Assembly: GCF_003324165.1 (NCBI RefSeq)
Contig: NW_025407856.1
Coordinates: forward strand, 248,001-312,000
Source: Naegleria lovaniensis
Taxonomy: Eukaryota > Heterolobosea > Eutetramitea > Acrasida > Naegleriidae
Direction of reading: 5' to 3'
Length of the DNA: 64,000 bases
Every line of letters starts with the position of its first letter. The stretch's first letter is position 1. Positions 10,280 through 20,759 of the stretch are shown here, piece after piece. A model generated the notes under the pieces. That model was not told the origin of the DNA, made no database searches, and saw only the letters and a program-made list of their open reading frames with translations. The position numbers were made by a program, and so were the translations under genes.

Positions 10280-13200
10280 ATGTTCTCATCGTCCAATTGC
10301 AACAGTGGCCAGCAACAACATACGACGGGTTTAAAGTTGTTGAATAGTGCCGGCTATGCTTGGAATTCTCATGACTACAGCCCCTCATCGGAATTGTATA
10401 ACAAGTGCCAAGTCATTGATGATAATGTAGAATTGGATGCTCATAAACGGAGGATATTAAAAGCACCGATTATTAAAGACAAGATGTGTGTTTATAACTC
10501 CATGATGAATATTGAAAACATTGCAACCATGCAAGAATTCACGAATTTTAATTTATTTAAAAACCAAGATGATGTAAATAATATGGAAGAGGATGATTTA
10601 AATTCAGCATACCATACAATGGCCGACAATGATCGACCAAGCGAATCTTCATCATTCTCAACCAGTGGTGACGATTTACTTTCTCAAGCACGAGGTTATC
10701 AACAAGAATTAGTTGAACATTGCAAAAAAGAAAATACGATTATTGTAGCTCCAACCGGTGCGGGTATGTGTTTGTAGAATTGATTTTACATGTAGATAAT
10801 GGGAATTTACATTTTGAAAATATTGTGAATTTATTTGAAAAGGCAAAACATTTATTGCTGCTCTTTTGATCAGAGATACACTTGATCAAAATCCAGCAAA
10901 GAAGATACTGTTTCTTGTAAATCAAATTTCTCTTGTAGATCAGCAAGCAACTGCCTTCCAAGAATTTAATATTCCACGAGTAGGTGCCTTTCATAGTGAC
11001 AAAAAAGGGCTGAAAAATTGGACAGAAGATTCAGAATATCATGATGTCATTGTTTGTACAGTACAAATACTTCTTAATTCCATGAAGAACAATGAAGAAA
11101 GAATAATGGAGGATGTTCAATTAATAATATTTGACGAATGTCATCATGCGCATTCTAACCATCCATTCAAGGTGCTTATGAGAGATTTTTATAAACCTCG
11201 AAAGTTGGCTGGATTTCCCATTCCTAGAATTGTGGGGCTAAGTGCTTCACCTGCTGCTAAAAACACAGTTGGTGAAACGATCCTAAAAATTTTGCAACTG
11301 TGCCATGATTTGGATTGTACAGTGAGACGTGTAGAAAAAAACGAAGAAGAGTTGAACAAGTATGTGTACATACCTCCCATTCAAATGAAAAGTGTAGATA
11401 TGGACCCTCACTCAGAGAGACTAAAATCTTATATTTATAACGCTATTAGACGAGTTAAGATGCTGCTTCTTGAAAAATGTGGCAAAAATTTACATGGAGA
11501 TATTGACATTTATGATGATAAATTTGGTACTGATGAGGCTGACATGTGGATTAACAAAAGGTCACATATACCCACAACAGAATTATCGAACGATACGGAA
11601 TGTGACAATCGACATTTAACAGAATTTTTACAAACTAGAGATAGATCCAAGCCTATGATTGTTCTATTATGCCAAACTCTGTCTATTCTTAACGAATGTC
11701 TCATGATTAATGATCACCGATCACCCTATGATGCGTAAGTTTACAATTTATAGCCTCAGAAATGCTAACATGTGCAGGTGGGAGCAATTGAAAAAGTTCT
11801 TAAATTCTTTAGAAAATAAGGAAATCCTCTCCTTATTGTCTAAAAGCGGTATATCACTATCCATGTATGAACACGAGCATTCAATAGGAATAATTCCAAA
11901 AAACTGTAATAAGAGAGTTGAGCTAGCAAGATTATTAACAGAATACAAATCAAAAGCTCAAGATATGAGAGCGCTGATTTTTGTAAAAACCAGACTTGGA
12001 TGTAAAGAAACTAAAGAGTTTTTAGAGACTCAACCAGCTCTTCGCGGTTTCCTTAAACTAGACATTCTGCTTGGCCGCGGCAAAAGCTCATCTACAGGAG
12101 GAATGACCTCTAATCAGCAGCAGACGGTTTTGACAAACTTTAGAACTGGCGTTATTAATACTTTAATTTCTACAAGTGTGGCTGAGGAAGGTATTGATAT
12201 TCCATCCTGCAGTTTAGTCGTGCGATTAGATGGGGTTGATAGCGCCTTAAATCTCATTCAATCAAGAGGAAGAGCCAGATCTCGAAATAGTGAATTTTTC
12301 TGTATTCTTCACACAAATTCTGGACGTATGTACTTGAATTTCAATGATTGCCAACGATTCATCCAATGTTGTTGTACATTATTATCAAAAAAACAATACC
12401 AGAGAAATCCGTCGAGCGATATCAAATGCAAGAAAGAAAAATGATCACTGCTGTCGATATTTTGATGAAGGCAGAAAGAATACATCCTGATATTTATCTG
12501 AGGAATATCAATCTAAAAGAGACCTCTGGCTTAAAGCATATGGTTCTCGGTCACATTTTCGAGTATTTATGGTTTAACTCTGAGAAAATTGCAAACGATG
12601 AAACTGTCCAACGTCTCTATCACTACACTGAAAAGACTATAACACAATCATCAGTATTATCGAACACGTGTGAGAAATTATTTGGAGCAAAACCAGTAAT
12701 GCAAGTCATAAAAACTGGTTCAAGTTTTATTGCTCGAATAATTATTACAATTAGTAATATTGATAGAAGCTGTTATATGAATGGATATCAGGCAGCCAGA
12801 TACTTTGTCCTTACTACTTCTAAGGCTTTTAAAACTAAACGAGATGCGAAGAACGCTGCCTCCCTTGAAGCATTACAAAAGTTTATGGACAAAGATCTTG
12901 TCGTATTTCCTCCTAGCACTTGGACAGAAATTTACAAAGAGAAAACTAAAGATCCAATCGAGATCAATGACGGAGAGAATTCTGAACTTCTCAAAGAAAT
13001 AGTACCCATTCAAGAGATTGATCTCAAACGAAAACAAACGACTACCAAAGTAACAGATGCAAACATTTTCAAAGAGAAGATTACTCTCGAAACAGCTATT
13101 ACTTGTCTATTTCATCACTGCAAACTTAATTTTGGAGTTAACCCAGAGTTCAAAGATTTTGTGTTGACAATGAGAGTTAATAATTTCAATCAATACTATT

Positions 13201-13388
13201 ACACTTGCAGTGTCGTTAGTGACAAAGTATCTACAGTAAGAGGAGATGCATTTTCCAAGAAAAAGGACGCTAAAAAAGATGCTGCTTTTAAGATGTGTCA
13301 TGCAATTTTTAATGCTTACCATTATTTCGACATGCCAAAATCTGCATTTTCAACAACCCAGAGCAACAAACAATCAGATGAGCAATGA
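10280..13388 (+). CDS. Dicer/RIG-I-type DExH helicase with dsRNA-binding-like domains, no RNase III (4 exons)
   Basis: Exons 10280-10763, 10843-11734, 11778-12325 and 12403-13388; GT-AG introns of 79, 43 and 77 bases; 969 residues. It should be an ATP-dependent double-stranded-RNA helicase/translocase. Motif I APTGAGKT (about 157-164) spans the first splice junction; motif II is DECHH (about 259), motif III GLSAS, and motif VI QSRGRARSR (about 620), the signature of Dicer and RIG-I-like helicases. After the helicase core are two dsRNA-binding-fold-like segments, about 730-815 (with KTKRDAKNAASLEALQ) and 873-950 (with KKKDAKKDAAFKM). The first may be the Dicer dimerisation domain (DUF283). The gene stops there: no PAZ, no RNase III, no CARD. 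The N-terminal ~130 residues are low-complexity. Starts at an ATG after a run of A. Confidence 0.85.
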
Positions 13389-13493
13389 TGACCATGCTTG
13401 TCGTGCATAGCTATGAATTCTGAGAAAAGCCAAAGCGTTATTCATTTATTTAACAATTTATTTAACAATTGAGATCAACGTTGAAATATCTGA

Positions 13494-14991
13494 TTACCAT
13501 GTGTCAGTCATAGCGGAAGAGGTATCATCATCTTCATCCACATTACCCTCAATGCCTATTCTCCTCAAATCCAGCACTCGTATCATGTTTCTGTAAACAG
13601 GGTTGGTATTGGAACTTTCATGTGGATCCTTATGTGCATTTACCACTGTTCGTCTCAAACTATCCCTCGAAAAATTGGTGATAGAATCCCAAAGAGTTGA
13701 AGAAGCTGCTGTTGAGAAGATGGTTTCATTCATCAAAGTTGGCTGTTCTATTTGATCCGTTGCGTTTTGATTTGCATTGTTGCACGTGACTTCATTAGAG
13801 TTAGTTTGAATGGCATCCATTTGTTGATTAATATCTCTTTCTATTGAACTATTCATTTGAAGTGGCATTTCCAGCTCGTGGGTTTGAGGTGATAAGCATG
13901 TCGATGGTACCATTGAGGAATCAACTTCCGTGAGGGCTACTTGCTGCATGATGGTTTGAGAAGCATTCTCCTCTTTTACATCTTCCACAGTTGCACTCAT
14001 TCTCTCTACGTGTTGAATAGTACTCATGGGATTTTGAGAGATCTCACATGGAAGTGGTGGCATTTCTGTGACATGTTCCCAATGTTTAGTACATGCAATA
14101 TTTGGCAAGTTGAGATCGGATGGCAATTCCAGTGCAGGTAAGGAGCTCATGATGGGAACAAAGGGTTGGATATCGTTTTGGTGATTTTTTGCCTGAATAC
14201 ATTCATAAATGGAATTGAAAGATAGTGAATAAGGAGCAGGTGGTATTTTCAACAGAAAATCAGTGCTGGTTGGTTGCTGCTGCTTTAAATTTTGGCCGAT
14301 TGATGTGGTGTTTGAATTCAGAGGATCCACAGCATAATAGTTATGGAAAACATTCATGTTCGTGTTGAAACAAACAAGCTCACCAACAGATGAAATTGGG
14401 CGCTCATGATATTTTCCAACACCAGTTGCTACTGACAACGATTTTGACATGGTTCTAAAATGGTTGCAGCTTGTTGACCATGTATGGAGCATGTTGAGCT
14501 TTTACAAACATGGTTTCAGGACAATTAAAGTTAGTAATAACACTTACTCGCATATTTACACCTGGACTTTTTAGAATACATGGAGTTGAGTGAGTTTTTG
14601 TCATGGCAGGTACTGTAATTCGATCGCGAACGATAGAGAAACATGGCTTGTCGCTCACTATGGACGGAGTAGGGAAAACAGGACTACTTGTTACGAGGAG
14701 AGTTTCTCTGCTTCGTTCCGATTCAATATTCTTCAACGAATGCTTCACCACAGCCACTCGTTGATGAACCTGATGTAGAATTTGACGTTGTTCATCGATT
14801 TTTTCGTTAATCCGTTGAAAGGTTGCCAAGCTCACTTTTTCCAAGTGCTCGATCGCACTCAACATGTATTGCATGTTCGTGGGAGCATGATTCATCACAG
14901 GACATTCGAAAGACATTTTTTTCTGTTTGGGAATTGAAAGGAGTTTGCAACTCCCGAGTTCCAAATGTTCAAACTCATTTCTCCTGGCCAT
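13494..14991 (-). CDS. WASHC1: WASH complex subunit 1-like Arp2/3 activator (2 exons)
   Basis: Exons 14991-14548 and 14498-13494 around a 49-base GTAAGT...AAAAG intron; both junctions are phase 0; 482 residues. WASH activates Arp2/3 on endosomes to drive actin-based sorting. Matches to human WASH1: the N-terminal helix MLSAIEHLEKVSLATFQRI, the middle segment SSVGELVCFNTNMNVFHNYY with VDPLNS, LELPSDLNLPNIA, and at the C-terminus a short WH2-like LWDSITNFSRDSLRRTVV, a central-like YRNMIRVLDLRRIGIEGN and an acidic tail DEDDDTSSAMTDTW ending in the typical Trp. The long polyproline segment of other WASH proteins is absent. The open frame extends upstream to 15108, but I chose the ATG at 14991 (MARRNEFEHLEL) because it fits the family N-terminus and the upstream residues do not. 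Confidence 0.75.
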
Positions 14992-15119
14992 GATTAAGGC
15001 CTGTGTTTTGTTGCAGCTTTCGAGCTTGTTGGCATAAAGCCAAGAAATATTGAGATAAATACAGCAGTGCAAGGAATGTATTGAAAATGTTCGAATGATT
15101 GTGTACAATTTAAAAATAA

Positions 15120-15887
15120 TTAATCTCTTTCTGCGAGGGCATTCAAAACAGTGTCCACTTCGTCAGCAGTCAAGACCTTGAATTTACGATCTTCTCCAGA
15201 AACAATGCAAACTTCAATGTCACTAGACTTGAGTTCTTGACTAAGCACTGATTGTAAACTTCCGATTGCAAGTTGAACTGTCTCTTGGGTTGACAACACA
15301 CATTCAGTACTATCTTCACTTGGCTTTATATCCTTTAACTTCTTTTCCAAAAAGTTTTGTGCTTCTGTTTCTTTTTGTCCAGCACTTGTAGCAAAATAGC
15401 CAGCATAGTAGCCAGCAGGATCAACCTTGTACAATTGTGGTTCCTTTGTTTCTTCATCAATACCAATCAACATCATCACCACTCCTTGTGGTCTAATACC
15501 AGCATATTGAGTAAAAAGTTGACCATGATCAGCCATTCTCTTTGCCAAATATGAAACTGGAATTTCATATCCAAATTTAAATTCAAATGATGCTGCTTCA
15601 TATCTTACTCTTTGGACATTCACCCTGGCATCGGCAATTCTTCCAGTCATTACACATCCGATACGATCAGTAATTTTGAAGACATGAGTAACAGACTCGG
15701 CTTTCAAAAGTCTATCGGGTACTTTCTTTTGTGTTACAATACAACATGAATCCTTTCCACGAATACCAATTGTTGTAATTCCAGGTGTTTTAACGGCCTT
15801 AAAGGCATACTCCACTTGATACAATCTTCCTTCAGGTGAAAAGACTGTGATGAATCTATCGTAGCCTGATGATGCTCCACGAGACAT
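15120..15887 (-). CDS. PSMA6: 20S proteasome subunit alpha type-6
   Basis: Structural alpha-ring subunit of the 20S proteasome in cytosol and nucleus. At 255 residues it is close to the usual 246. The N-terminal signature [19 protein letters not shown] followed by [12 protein letters not shown] is the alpha-subunit motif in its PSMA6 form, and [41 protein letters not shown] and [11 protein letters not shown] match human PSMA6 in order. The C-terminus AERD is identical to the human one. No intron. The ATG is preceded by an A-run. The next gene on this strand, WASH, begins about 130 bases downstream of its stop. Very secure. Confidence 0.96.
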   Translation of the reverse strand: MSRGASSGYDRFITVFSPEGRLYQVEYAFKAVKTPGITTIGIRGKDSCCIVTQKKVPDRLLKAESVTHVFKITDRIGCVMTGRIADARVNVQRVRYEAASFEFKFGYEIPVSYLAKRMADHGQLFTQYAGIRPQGVVMMLIGIDEETKEPQLYKVDPAGYYAGYFATSAGQKETEAQNFLEKKLKDIKPSEDSTECVLSTQETVQLAIGSLQSVLSQELKSSDIEVCIVSGEDRKFKVLTADEVDTVLNALAERD

Positions 15888-16089
15888 TTTTTATGCTTAA
15901 AATTTAATTCTATTTTTAAAAAAACAATTCCACATTTTGAAAATCAAATTACTATTGCTCTTGTTGTGATCAAGCCTGTTGATGAAATGTTTCATGACCT
16001 CGTCGGAAACCACATGCTGATAACTGCCTTGAAAATAGCATACATACTGAATGGATCAATGGCCGAGTTAGTTGATTTGATTTGAAAAA

Positions 16090-17523
16090 ATGTTCTTGAA
16101 TCGTCATCAAACCAAGAATTTTGAATCCACGATCATCATGATGAAAAGATCCCTTTCATCATCAATGGTTGGAATCAGAACAAACAATGATGCAAAAACC
16201 TTGTTTCGTTTTTGCTCCACTTCATCTTTCAACCATTCTCATCCAATGATCCACAACAAACAATGGTCATCCACACATCAGATCTCTTCTTCCTATCATA
16301 CTCACTCTTCATTCTTGTCAGCAACAACAACATCAGGAGAGGATGCACCTCCTAAATGGTCAGAATTGGAGAGCACTCCCACTGACAGTTCGTTTTGGAG
16401 CAGTGAAATTAAAACTCCTTTCTTTCTGGTAGATTTGCAAGTATTGGATCGAAATTGCAGAACTATGATTCAAAAAGCAAATGAATGTGGTATTTCGTTG
16501 AGACCTCATGTGAAAACTCACAAAACGTTGGAGGGTGCCAAACATCAAACCATTGGATTGAAAGATCCAAAATTGGTAGTGTCCACATTGGCAGAAGCTG
16601 AATATTATTCTGCACACTACAAAGATATTCACTATGCTGTACCTGCATTGACAAAAGCCAAAATGAAACAAATTGAATCATTGACAAGAAGAATTCCAAA
16701 ATTTCACATTGACGTGGAGAGTGAATCATCTTTGAAAATCATTGAAGATTATGCAAAAACTCACAATATTCAATTTTCTGTTTTTGTACAAGTAGATTGT
16801 GGACAGCATCGAGTAGGTGTTGATCCAAGTGATGAAGCATCTTTACGTCTTGTTCAAAAGATATATGAATCTCCAAATGTCAAACTTGCTGGAATCTATA
16901 CACATGCTGGACAATCTTATTCATGTCGTGGAAAGGAAGAAATTAGAAGAGTGGTCATGCAAGAAGCTCAAATCATTTCAGACTTTGCACAAAAACTTCA
17001 TCGTATGGGAATTCATCCCAATACTGTTGCCGTTGGATCGACTCCAACTTGTGCAGTTGGAACTCGTGAAGAATGGTCCAACACTTTGGTGAATGAAATT
17101 CATCCTGGAAATTATGTTTTTTATGATTACATGCAAACAAGAATTGGTAGTTGTGATATTAAGGATTGCTCCGCATTTGTCGTTGCTTCAGTTATTGGAC
17201 ATCGACCAAGCATGAATCAATTAACCATTGATGCTGGTGCACTTGCCTTAAGTAAGGACATAGGATGTTCGAATGTGAGTTGTGCTTCCTATGGTTATAT
17301 CAAAGAAGATGAGACTCTGCAAATTACCAATCTAACTCAAGAAATTGGAATTGTGACTAGTGAGAAACCAATCAATTTTGAAGCATTTCGAATTGGTACC
17401 AAGTTGACCATCATCCCAAATCATAGTTGCTTATCAGCTGCCCTGTTTGACAAGTATTACGTTATTAATAATTCCAAGGAAGCCAAGTTGATCGATATTT
17501 GGTCCAACATCAGAGGTTGGTAG
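16090..17523 (+). CDS. D-serine dehydratase-like PLP enzyme (DSD1 family)
   Basis: Fold-type III (alanine-racemase-like) pyridoxal-phosphate enzyme that probably converts D-serine to pyruvate and ammonia. The PLP lysine is expected in RPHVKTHKT (Lys142). The C-terminal domain has NHSC (His445-x-Cys447), the H-x-C pair that binds zinc in eukaryotic D-serine dehydratases, which favours this activity over D-threonine aldolase. VDCGQHRVGVDP and TPTCAVGT are further family motifs. The first ~85 residues are Ser/His/Thr/Arg-rich with almost no acidic residue, like a mitochondrial presequence; without them the length fits the ~380-430 residue family. Single exon, A-run before the ATG, divergent from PSMA6 over 202 bases. 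A relaxed substrate range cannot be excluded. Confidence 0.85.
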   Translation: MFLNRHQTKNFESTIIMMKRSLSSSMVGIRTNNDAKTLFRFCSTSSFNHSHPMIHNKQWSSTHQISSSYHTHSSFLSATTTSGEDAPPKWSELESTPTDSSFWSSEIKTPFFLVDLQVLDRNCRTMIQKANECGISLRPHVKTHKTLEGAKHQTIGLKDPKLVVSTLAEAEYYSAHYKDIHYAVPALTKAKMKQIESLTRRIPKFHIDVESESSLKIIEDYAKTHNIQFSVFVQVDCGQHRVGVDPSDEASLRLVQKIYESPNVKLAGIYTHAGQSYSCRGKEEIRRVVMQEAQIISDFAQKLHRMGIHPNTVAVGSTPTCAVGTREEWSNTLVNEIHPGNYVFYDYMQTRIGSCDIKDCSAFVVASVIGHRPSMNQLTIDAGALALSKDIGCSNVSCASYGYIKEDETLQITNLTQEIGIVTSEKPINFEAFRIGTKLTIIPNHSCLSAALFDKYYVINNSKEAKLIDIWSNIRGW

Positions 17524-17780
17524 AAGCGAACGAAAGAGCCGCTTGTGCTTGGCTTCAAAGCAAAAAAGTCTCATTGTAAATCCCAAAAAAATATTTACTC
17601 TTACCCATGAAGAGACTCGCCCAACTCTCCAAATCTTCACGTATGTCTTGTAGTGAACAATCAATCGTTTTCCTGACTCTAGTAATACATTTTGCTATTA
17701 TTCATCATTGTTGATTTAATCCTATTTTTATCTTGATAAATTTGAATATATTTAATATTTCCTGATGATACGATTAATTG

Positions 17781-19151
17781 ATGATGACGGTATTATTGTT
17801 GTTATTCTTTGTTGTAATTACAACTACTGGAATATTTCTTCACACGTATGGCAATATCTATTTTGAAAATAATACAGGTAATGGTGTTCGCCATTATAGC
17901 ACCTTGAAACAAAGAGGTGAAAAGATGGATGCCGAGTTATCCGCAACAAGAACACCACTCGAGAGAATGTTGCTTGGAAAGCAAACCAAGAATGATTTCG
18001 CCAATTTGAACATTAAAGATCCAAAGGTAGTCGCTCAATGGGTAAACAAGAGTGCCAGAGAGGGTCCAAAATACTTGACAAAGGACGTCGATCAATTGGC
18101 TCCACCAGTTACAATCACTGTCTCTGGAGCATGTGGACAAATTGCCAACAGCTTGTTGTTCAGAATTGCTAACGGTGAAATGTTGGGCGAAAATCAACCA
18201 GTTAAATTGAGATTGTTGGAAAGACCCGAAGCAATGAAGGCTCTTGAAGGAGTGAAAATGGAATTGGACGACGGAGCTTTCCCACTCTTGGAAGAAATTT
18301 ATCTTACTGATAGTGAAAATGATGCTTTCAGAGGTGCTGACTATGCTATTTTGCTCGGAGGTAAGCCAAGAGGACCTGGAATGGAAAGAGCTGATGTCAT
18401 GAAAGACAATGCTGCAATTTTTAAGGCTCAAGGTGAAGCTTTGAACAAGAATGCCAACGGAGATGTTTTGGTTTTGATTGTTGCCAATCCAGCCAATACC
18501 AACGCAATGATTACATCTGCCAACGCTCCAGATATTCCACCAGAAAATATCACTGCTATGACAAGACTTGATCATGACAGAGGATTGGCTCAAGTTGCAA
18601 CAAAGCTTGGATGTAATATTTCCGACATTTCTCGATTTGCTATTTGGGGTAACCACTCTGCCACTCAATATCCAGATCTTTCATTCACAACCATCAAAGG
18701 ACAATGGGGACTTAACGTGATTAATGACGAGCAATGGATCACAAATGAATTTATTCCAAACGTTCAACAACGTGGTGCTGCTATCATTAAGGCCAGAGGA
18801 AAGTCAAGCGCTGCCTCTGCTGCTGATGCTGCTATTAAACACATGCACGATTGGGTTTTGGGAAATAGCGAATGGGTTTCTATGGCTATTCCATCAAGAG
18901 GTCAATATGGTATTCCAAGAGGTATTTGGTGCTCAATGCCAGTGCAATGCTTTGGAGCAGGTAAATATGGAGTCATTGAAGGCTTACCAATCAACTCTTT
19001 CAGTGCTGACAGAATTAATGCTAGCGTAAAGGAACTTATTGAAGAAAAGAAGATTGTTGAAAATTTATTACCAAATCCAGTTTACAGATTAGTCGAAGTT
19101 GACAAGGTTAACGTTATTAGCAAGTCATACATCTCAGAAAACAAGCAATAA
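17781..19151 (+). CDS. Malate dehydrogenase (MDH1/NADP-MDH type)
   Basis: Oxidises malate to oxaloacetate with NAD(P). The catalytic domain begins near ITVSGACGQIANSLLFRIA (nucleotide-binding loop) and contains LLGGKPRGPGMERADVM, VANPANTNA, TRLDHDRG and the catalytic-His motif WGNHSATQYPD. It belongs to the cytosolic/chloroplast-type MDH lineage rather than the bacterial-like mitochondrial one. About 110 residues precede the domain. The 5' end is uncertain: the frame from 17781 begins with an odd hydrophobic stretch, but 17790-17877 looks like a GT-AG intron, and an upstream ATG at 17765 joins across it in phase to give MIRLIDDDG then NGVRHYSTL, with a possible mitochondrial cleavage site. 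The shortest model starts at MDAELS (17925). The enzyme call is firm, the start is not. Confidence 0.85.
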   Translation: MMTVLLLLFFVVITTTGIFLHTYGNIYFENNTGNGVRHYSTLKQRGEKMDAELSATRTPLERMLLGKQTKNDFANLNIKDPKVVAQWVNKSAREGPKYLTKDVDQLAPPVTITVSGACGQIANSLLFRIANGEMLGENQPVKLRLLERPEAMKALEGVKMELDDGAFPLLEEIYLTDSENDAFRGADYAILLGGKPRGPGMERADVMKDNAAIFKAQGEALNKNANGDVLVLIVANPANTNAMITSANAPDIPPENITAMTRLDHDRGLAQVATKLGCNISDISRFAIWGNHSATQYPDLSFTTIKGQWGLNVINDEQWITNEFIPNVQQRGAAIIKARGKSSAASAADAAIKHMHDWVLGNSEWVSMAIPSRGQYGIPRGIWCSMPVQCFGAGKYGVIEGLPINSFSADRINASVKELIEEKKIVENLLPNPVYRLVEVDKVNVISKSYISENKQ

Positions 19152-19299
19152 TTTATGCAAGGATCGAGTTATCCTTAATTTTTCTCACTGAGGGATCGCA
19201 GCCATTCTCAGGGCATTCAAGAAGTAAAACAACCTTTACAATGTATAAAATTTACAGCACTTCCAAACGAATAATTTTAAATTCGAGGTGTGACATTTC

Positions 19300-20387
19300 T
19301 CATCGTTGAAATAAATCATAGAAGATGTCTCCTCCATCCGAGTAGCTGAAAGCCAAATTATCTGGAAGCACGATTGGAGATTTTTTGGGTCTTTTCATCA
19401 CAACTCGTTTAACTCCAAGATTTAATGCCCATTGGACCAAAGAAGTTTCGAAAGATTCGTTCGTTTGACAGCTATCAAAATCAAGAAATGACATTAGGCT
19501 TCTTAATACTTGCAGCTCATATTTTGGGAGTGCTGATCCTACATGAGTGAACATGGGATCGAGATAAATGACATCTGGAATTTCCAAGTTTAAATGAGCA
19601 AAAGTTTGCACAGTAAGGGTTCGGGAATCAGTCTCTTCAAATAAGTGTTTCATGTTCATAAACTTGCCATTTTCTTGAGCTCTGTGAAGGGCAGCTTTCA
19701 ACATTATCGAAATGAGAGGATGGCGCTCGCAGCAAATTACGTTAAATCCAAGTAATGATAATATACAGCTATCTTTCCCTAGCCCAGTGGTAGCGTCCAA
19801 AACCAGAGTTTCGCCAGGTTTCTTTGTTTTCATACTGCATGCACGAAATAGAGCACTAGACTTTGATATTCCTCTTTGTGCAAGATTGGCAGAAGTCATG
19901 TCTGAAAAATCTATGGTGAGAGGTCTGTATCTTGACATGTCAGAGTATTTTGTTTCTAAAGATCCTTGTAAAGCTTTTTGAACGTCAAATAGTGGTAACA
20001 ATGATAGTTTATGCAAAGTTGTGCTCAATCCACATCTAACAAGAATAATGGACCTCCATCACAATCATTGGTATAAGATTTAGTTAAGACATTCTCCATA
20101 AATTCAGACAATTTACAATCTCTTTCCTCTATGTTATCACTTTCCATTACTTGAAACATCCCACATTGCAAATGATATTTTCTAATTAATTTCGGAAATA
20201 ATTCATTCTTAACAAATGAAAAAGAATCGGATAATTCCAAAATATTTTCATCATTAAGAAAGACATGACGAGCATCATTTAATTTTTCAAAGCCAGAATT
20301 CTTTCCAACACAAAGTCGTACGACCAAGCCTTTCTCAGGTTTCATCGGAAGTAATGAAGAAGAAATCACTCGACCAATTTTTTTCAT
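19300..20387 (-). CDS. rsmJ: RsmJ-like rRNA (guanine-N2) methyltransferase, in two frames (apparent -1 frameshift)
   Basis: SAM-dependent methyltransferase of the RsmJ family, which in bacteria makes m2G1516 in 16S rRNA; here a mitochondrial rRNA is the likely target (inference). The second frame (to 19300) carries the family signature in order: DATTGLGKDSCILSLLG (E. coli DATAGLGRDAFVLASVG), CERHPLI, VIYLDPMFTHVGSALPKYE and KRVVMKRPKKSP. The upstream frame (20387-20025, 120 codons) starts ATG between A-runs and ends ...GGPLFLLDVD-stop. Re-reading one base at 20025-20028 gives DVDLSTTLHKLSL without interruption, so one gene with a base missing is the simplest reading. I found no convincing GT donor to explain the shift by splicing. 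The combined ~360 residues exceed the bacterial 250 by an N-terminal extension. Confidence 0.75.
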
Positions 20388-20759
20388 TTTTTTATAATCT
20401 TTGTAATAGGTGGATGTGAGAATTCATATACCAACCGTTTGAAAAAAACAGAGAGCTCATTAGCCTTACAAATTTTTGAATAAGGTTGTTGACTATCATC
20501 AGAGGAGGTTTGAAGTCTTCTCAAGATTGTGGTCTTGGCCTGTCAACTGTCTGTCAATTCATCACATAAAAAAAATTGCCATCACCCATTCTCTTCTTCA
20601 GCTGCATCACCACTTTGAAATCAATTTCACACCACCTACCAACAAAATAGTACTCCTTCCATCATCTTTAAAAGACTCCTCCTTTCAAATCACACAGAGT
20701 CTCCAAACACCATATCACAACAAGAAGAACAACAATAATAATCACTTTTACAACAAAGG
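20388..20759. other. Divergent intergenic region, RsmJ-like / gelsolin
   Basis: 372 bases holding the promoters of the RsmJ-like and gelsolin genes. The end next to gelsolin is a purine/CAA-rich leader. A frame over 20476-20880 starts at a non-ATG codon and overlaps the gelsolin start; it has no domain and is not considered coding. Nothing else seen. Confidence 0.4.

Noticed and set aside
13440-13472. Short direct repeat (ATTTATTTAACAA twice) between helicase and WASH
   Set aside because: Two copies in AT-rich 3' flank; likely chance or a polyadenylation context.
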